The notes under the pieces: model-generated
Told to the model about the DNA's origin: nothing
Database searches by the model: none
Seen by the model: the letters and a program-made list of their open reading frames with translations, nothing else
DNA from: an uncultured Ruminococcus sp.
GTDB taxonomy: Bacteria; Bacillota; Clostridia; Oscillospirales; Ruminococcaceae
DNA: 6,492 bases
Direction of reading: 5' to 3'
NCBI GenBank assembly: GCA_945876155.1
Contig: CAMCMW010000087.1
Span: 1-6,492 of the forward strand
Translations under genes and position numbers: made by a program
Shown here: piece by piece, positions 5,186-6,492 of the stretch
Numbering within the stretch: the first letter of the stretch is position 1
How the letters are laid out: every line of letters starts with the position of its first letter

Positions 5186-5647
5186 ATGAAGCTTAGTGAA
5201 AAAATGTCATATTTAAAAGGTCTGCTTGACGGAATGGAAATTGACACCACAACTAAAGAGGGCAAGGCTCTTGTACAGATGACAGAGGTTATGCAGGAAA
5301 TGGTAAACTGTGTTGACGATTTACAGGCACAGGTTGACGAGCTTTCTGAACTTTGCGATATTCTGGATTCAGATCTGGGCGAAGTTGAAGAAGACCTGTA
5401 TGACTTTGATGACTGTGAATGCGGCTGCGACTGCGACTGCGAAGATGACGACGATGATTATGACTTTGATTTTGACAATGACGAGCTTTATGAGGTTTGC
5501 TGTCCTGAGTGCGGTGACACTGTGATTCTGGACGACTATATGCTCGAAGAAGGCTCTATCGACTGCCCTAACTGCGGTTCATGTCTTGAGTTTGACTTTG
5601 ATGATGTTGAACTGGCTGATTCTGAGGGTACAGAAACTGAAGAATAA
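5186..5647 (+). CDS. CD1247-type protein with acidic Cys-rich insert and zinc ribbon
   Basis: The 153-residue protein resembles the clostridial family named after CD1247, often found beside efp; its function is unknown. The N-terminal part (1-70) has the family start LSEKMSYLKGLLDGMEID and a likely helical coiled-coil stretch running to DLGEVEEDLYDFDD. An insert follows with alternating cysteines C77, C79, C81, C83 and C85, then a run of five Asp and more Asp/Phe/Tyr. A zinc ribbon uses C106-x2-C109 and C127-x2-C130, with extra C105 and C133. The tail is acidic. The start ATG 5186 is 7 nt after AAAGGAG (5172-5178). It lies 81 nt after efp with no obvious promoter of its own, and ends at a strong terminator. 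DNA binding is sometimes implied by database names, but this very acidic protein shows no basis for it. Confidence 0.88.
   Translation: MKLSEKMSYLKGLLDGMEIDTTTKEGKALVQMTEVMQEMVNCVDDLQAQVDELSELCDILDSDLGEVEEDLYDFDDCECGCDCDCEDDDDDYDFDFDNDELYEVCCPECGDTVILDDYMLEEGSIDCPNCGSCLEFDFDDVELADSEGTETEE
5425..5442 (+). repeat. Three tandem CTGCGA hexamers coding Cys-Asp repeats
   Basis: CTGCGA occurs three times without a break at 5425-5430, 5431-5436 and 5437-5442. In the gene's frame it codes alternating Cys and acidic residues 81-86. A six-base unit can grow or shrink by slippage without shifting the frame. Confidence 0.8.
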
Positions 5648-5659
5648 TCATTCCTTTTT

Positions 5660-5685
5660 AAAACGCCTCTTCGGGGGCGTTTTTT
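5660..5685 (+). terminator. Intrinsic terminator after the efp unit
   Basis: ACGCC (5663-5667)/GGCGT (5676-5680) extends through a T-G pair and a C-G closing pair to a TTCG tetraloop (5670-5673). AAA (5660-5662) can pair with the T-tract 5680-5685. It starts 13 nt after the stop codon of the zinc-ribbon gene. The cUUCGg loop is exceptionally stable. Confidence 0.94.
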
Positions 5686-5746
5686 GTTATGTTGGTTTGG
5701 CGGATTAAAAGTAAATTGAAGTTTGGGAAAGGAGATTCGTATTATT

Positions 5747-6277
5747 ATGAAAATGCTTGATGAACTTTTAACAGTAATGAATAAACATCAAATGGTTTCT
5801 GTATACAGTAGTGAAGAGGACTTTTATTATACCGGATATATCCAGGCTGTAGATGATACGGGGTTATTGCTTAGCAAGCAGAATTATGGCGGATACAATA
5901 ATGGTTTTGTATTTTTTACAGATATAGTTACTTTTGAAACAGATTCCATTGATACAAAAAGACATGAACAGATGTTTAAAATAAGGGGAATTGAACCAAA
6001 GAAATTTGAAGTTCCTGAAAATGACAACCTTTTTGAAACAATCTTAAAAATTTGCTTTGAAAGAAAATTGTTCTGTAATATCTATAAAAGTGAAAATGAC
6101 CGAAATGATGTCACAGGGTTTATTTCTGAATTAAATCAAAATTTCATCTGTCTGAGTTGTATTGATAAATATGGCGAATATTTTGGAAAATGTTATATAT
6201 CAAAATCTGATATTTACATTTTATTTATTGAGGGAGAAGATGAGCAGGTAAGGAGACTTTTGTATGCAAATGCATAA
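5747..6277 (+). CDS. Unknown protein with two apparent Sm/SH3-like repeats
   Basis: The function is not recognised. The 176-residue product has no signal peptide, no membrane segment and no known catalytic motif. It seems to contain one domain twice. Residues 14-65 have VSVY, then TGYIQAVDDTGLLL, then GFVFFTDIVTFETD. Residues 108-165 have CNIY, then TGFISELNQNFICL, then GKCYISKSDIYILFIEGED. This strand, G-aromatic-I strand, hydrophobic strand, DI strand order resembles small Sm or SH3-like barrels. The start ATG 5747 lies 12 nt after AGGAG (5730-5734); ATG 5753 is possible. TTG 5723 is less likely because the binding site would fall inside the gene. The DNA is AT-rich (27% GC in 6001-6060). 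It follows a terminator and no clear promoter is seen. An immunity-type or adaptor role is only a guess. Confidence 0.78.
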   Translation: MKMLDELLTVMNKHQMVSVYSSEEDFYYTGYIQAVDDTGLLLSKQNYGGYNNGFVFFTDIVTFETDSIDTKRHEQMFKIRGIEPKKFEVPENDNLFETILKICFERKLFCNIYKSENDRNDVTGFISELNQNFICLSCIDKYGEYFGKCYISKSDIYILFIEGEDEQVRRLLYANA

Positions 6278-6313
6278 CAAGGAAATTTAAAAATTGACAG
6301 AGATAACAATAAT

Positions 6314-6492
6314 ATGGAAATTAAAGTATTGATTTCATGTCTTTTGATGTTATTATCTTTTATTAACATTGATAATAACATAGAGTTCAGTATAGATGAG
6401 AATTTGGATAACGACGCAGACTATATTGATAATGAAACCTTTGATTACATAAGAGAATGTTATGATAATATTGACTTTTCCTCCGATTTTAA
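6314..6492 (+). CDS. Start of a small exported or anchored acidic protein (partial)
   Basis: The frame opens at ATG 6314 and stays open for 59 codons to the window end. The N-terminus MEIKVLISCLLMLLSFI has one lysine and a hydrophobic run, like a signal peptide or membrane anchor. LISC resembles a lipobox, but the hydrophobic residues lie mostly after it, so a lipoprotein is doubtful. The rest is strongly acidic (D/E with N, Y, F; for example LDNDADYIDNETFDYIRE). There is no good ribosome binding site at normal distance: AAGGAA (6279-6284) is 29 nt away and would fit a rare ATT at 6293 instead. The start is therefore uncertain, and a decayed gene is possible. The family is not recognised. The gap from the previous gene is 36 nt, so they may share a transcript. 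Confidence 0.5.
   Translation, partial: MEIKVLISCLLMLLSFINIDNNIEFSIDENLDNDADYIDNETFDYIRECYDNIDFSSDF
6347..6381. repeat. Perfect 11-bp inverted repeat inside the partial gene
   Basis: ATGTTATTATC (6347-6357) is the exact reverse complement of GATAATAACAT (6371-6381), with a 13-nt spacer. A related string, GATAACAATAATAT, lies just upstream at 6302-6315. It could be a regulator-binding site or an mRNA hairpin, or a chance product of AT-rich sequence. Confidence 0.4.

Noticed and set aside
5723..6277. Longer start at TTG 5723 for the Sm-like gene
   Set aside because: The AAAGGAG site would be inside the gene; ATG 5747 is more likely.
6294..6324. TTGACA at 6294-6299 as the -35 of a promoter
   Set aside because: No acceptable -10 lies at 16-19 nt (GAAATT or AAATTA), and the start codon would fall inside the promoter.
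1..6492. CRISPR array, tRNA, rRNA, insertion sequence with transposase, or defence operon
   Set aside because: No regularly spaced repeats, no tRNA-like cloverleaf noticed, no transposase motifs and no nuclease-helicase gene sets were seen on either strand.

Overview
The window looks like chromosomal DNA of an anaerobic low-to-moderate GC Firmicute, most likely a Ruminococcus or related Oscillospiraceae. The evidence is strong Shine-Dalgarno sites, classic -35/-10 promoters, an EF-P of the Bacillus/clostridial type, and an efp gene followed by a CD1247-type zinc-ribbon gene. This placement is inferred from gene content; no search was run. All confident genes are on the + strand.

Layout. (1) 1-393 is the 3' end of leuS, closed by an AT-rich hairpin across its stop codon. 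(2) 422-850 is a monocistronic rpsU unit: a strong extended -10 promoter, a leader of about 150 nt, the 57-aa S21 gene starting at GTG 606, and a GAAA-loop terminator. (3) 903-4261 is a tightly packed operon: a YqeG-type HAD phosphatase, an AT-rich membrane protein of unknown function, an endonuclease IV-like TIM barrel, aroQ and an M24 (Xaa-Pro) peptidase. Gaps are 2 to 4 nt, plus one 4-nt overlap. (4) 4262-4546 is a 285-nt gene-free stretch with candidate promoters, a 130-bp palindromic element of three hairpins whose outer two are homologous, and two small hairpins abutting the efp ribosome binding site. (5) 4547-5685 holds efp, then a CD1247-like protein with an acidic cysteine-rich insert and a zinc ribbon, ending in a UUCG-loop terminator. 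(6) 5747-6492 is AT-rich accessory DNA: a 176-aa protein that appears to hold two Sm/SH3-like repeats, then the start of a small secreted or membrane-anchored acidic protein that runs off the end.

Functionally the core is translation (LeuRS, S21, EF-P) plus shikimate metabolism (AroQ) and proline-peptide turnover. The aroQ-pepP-efp order matches the yqhS-yqhT-efp order of Bacillus subtilis. Two stretches (1391-1894 and about 5700-6492) are clearly more AT-rich than the core genes and look like later additions. The most unusual item is the three-hairpin element in the efp leader region. I saw no defence system, CRISPR array, tRNA or rRNA, or complete insertion sequence.
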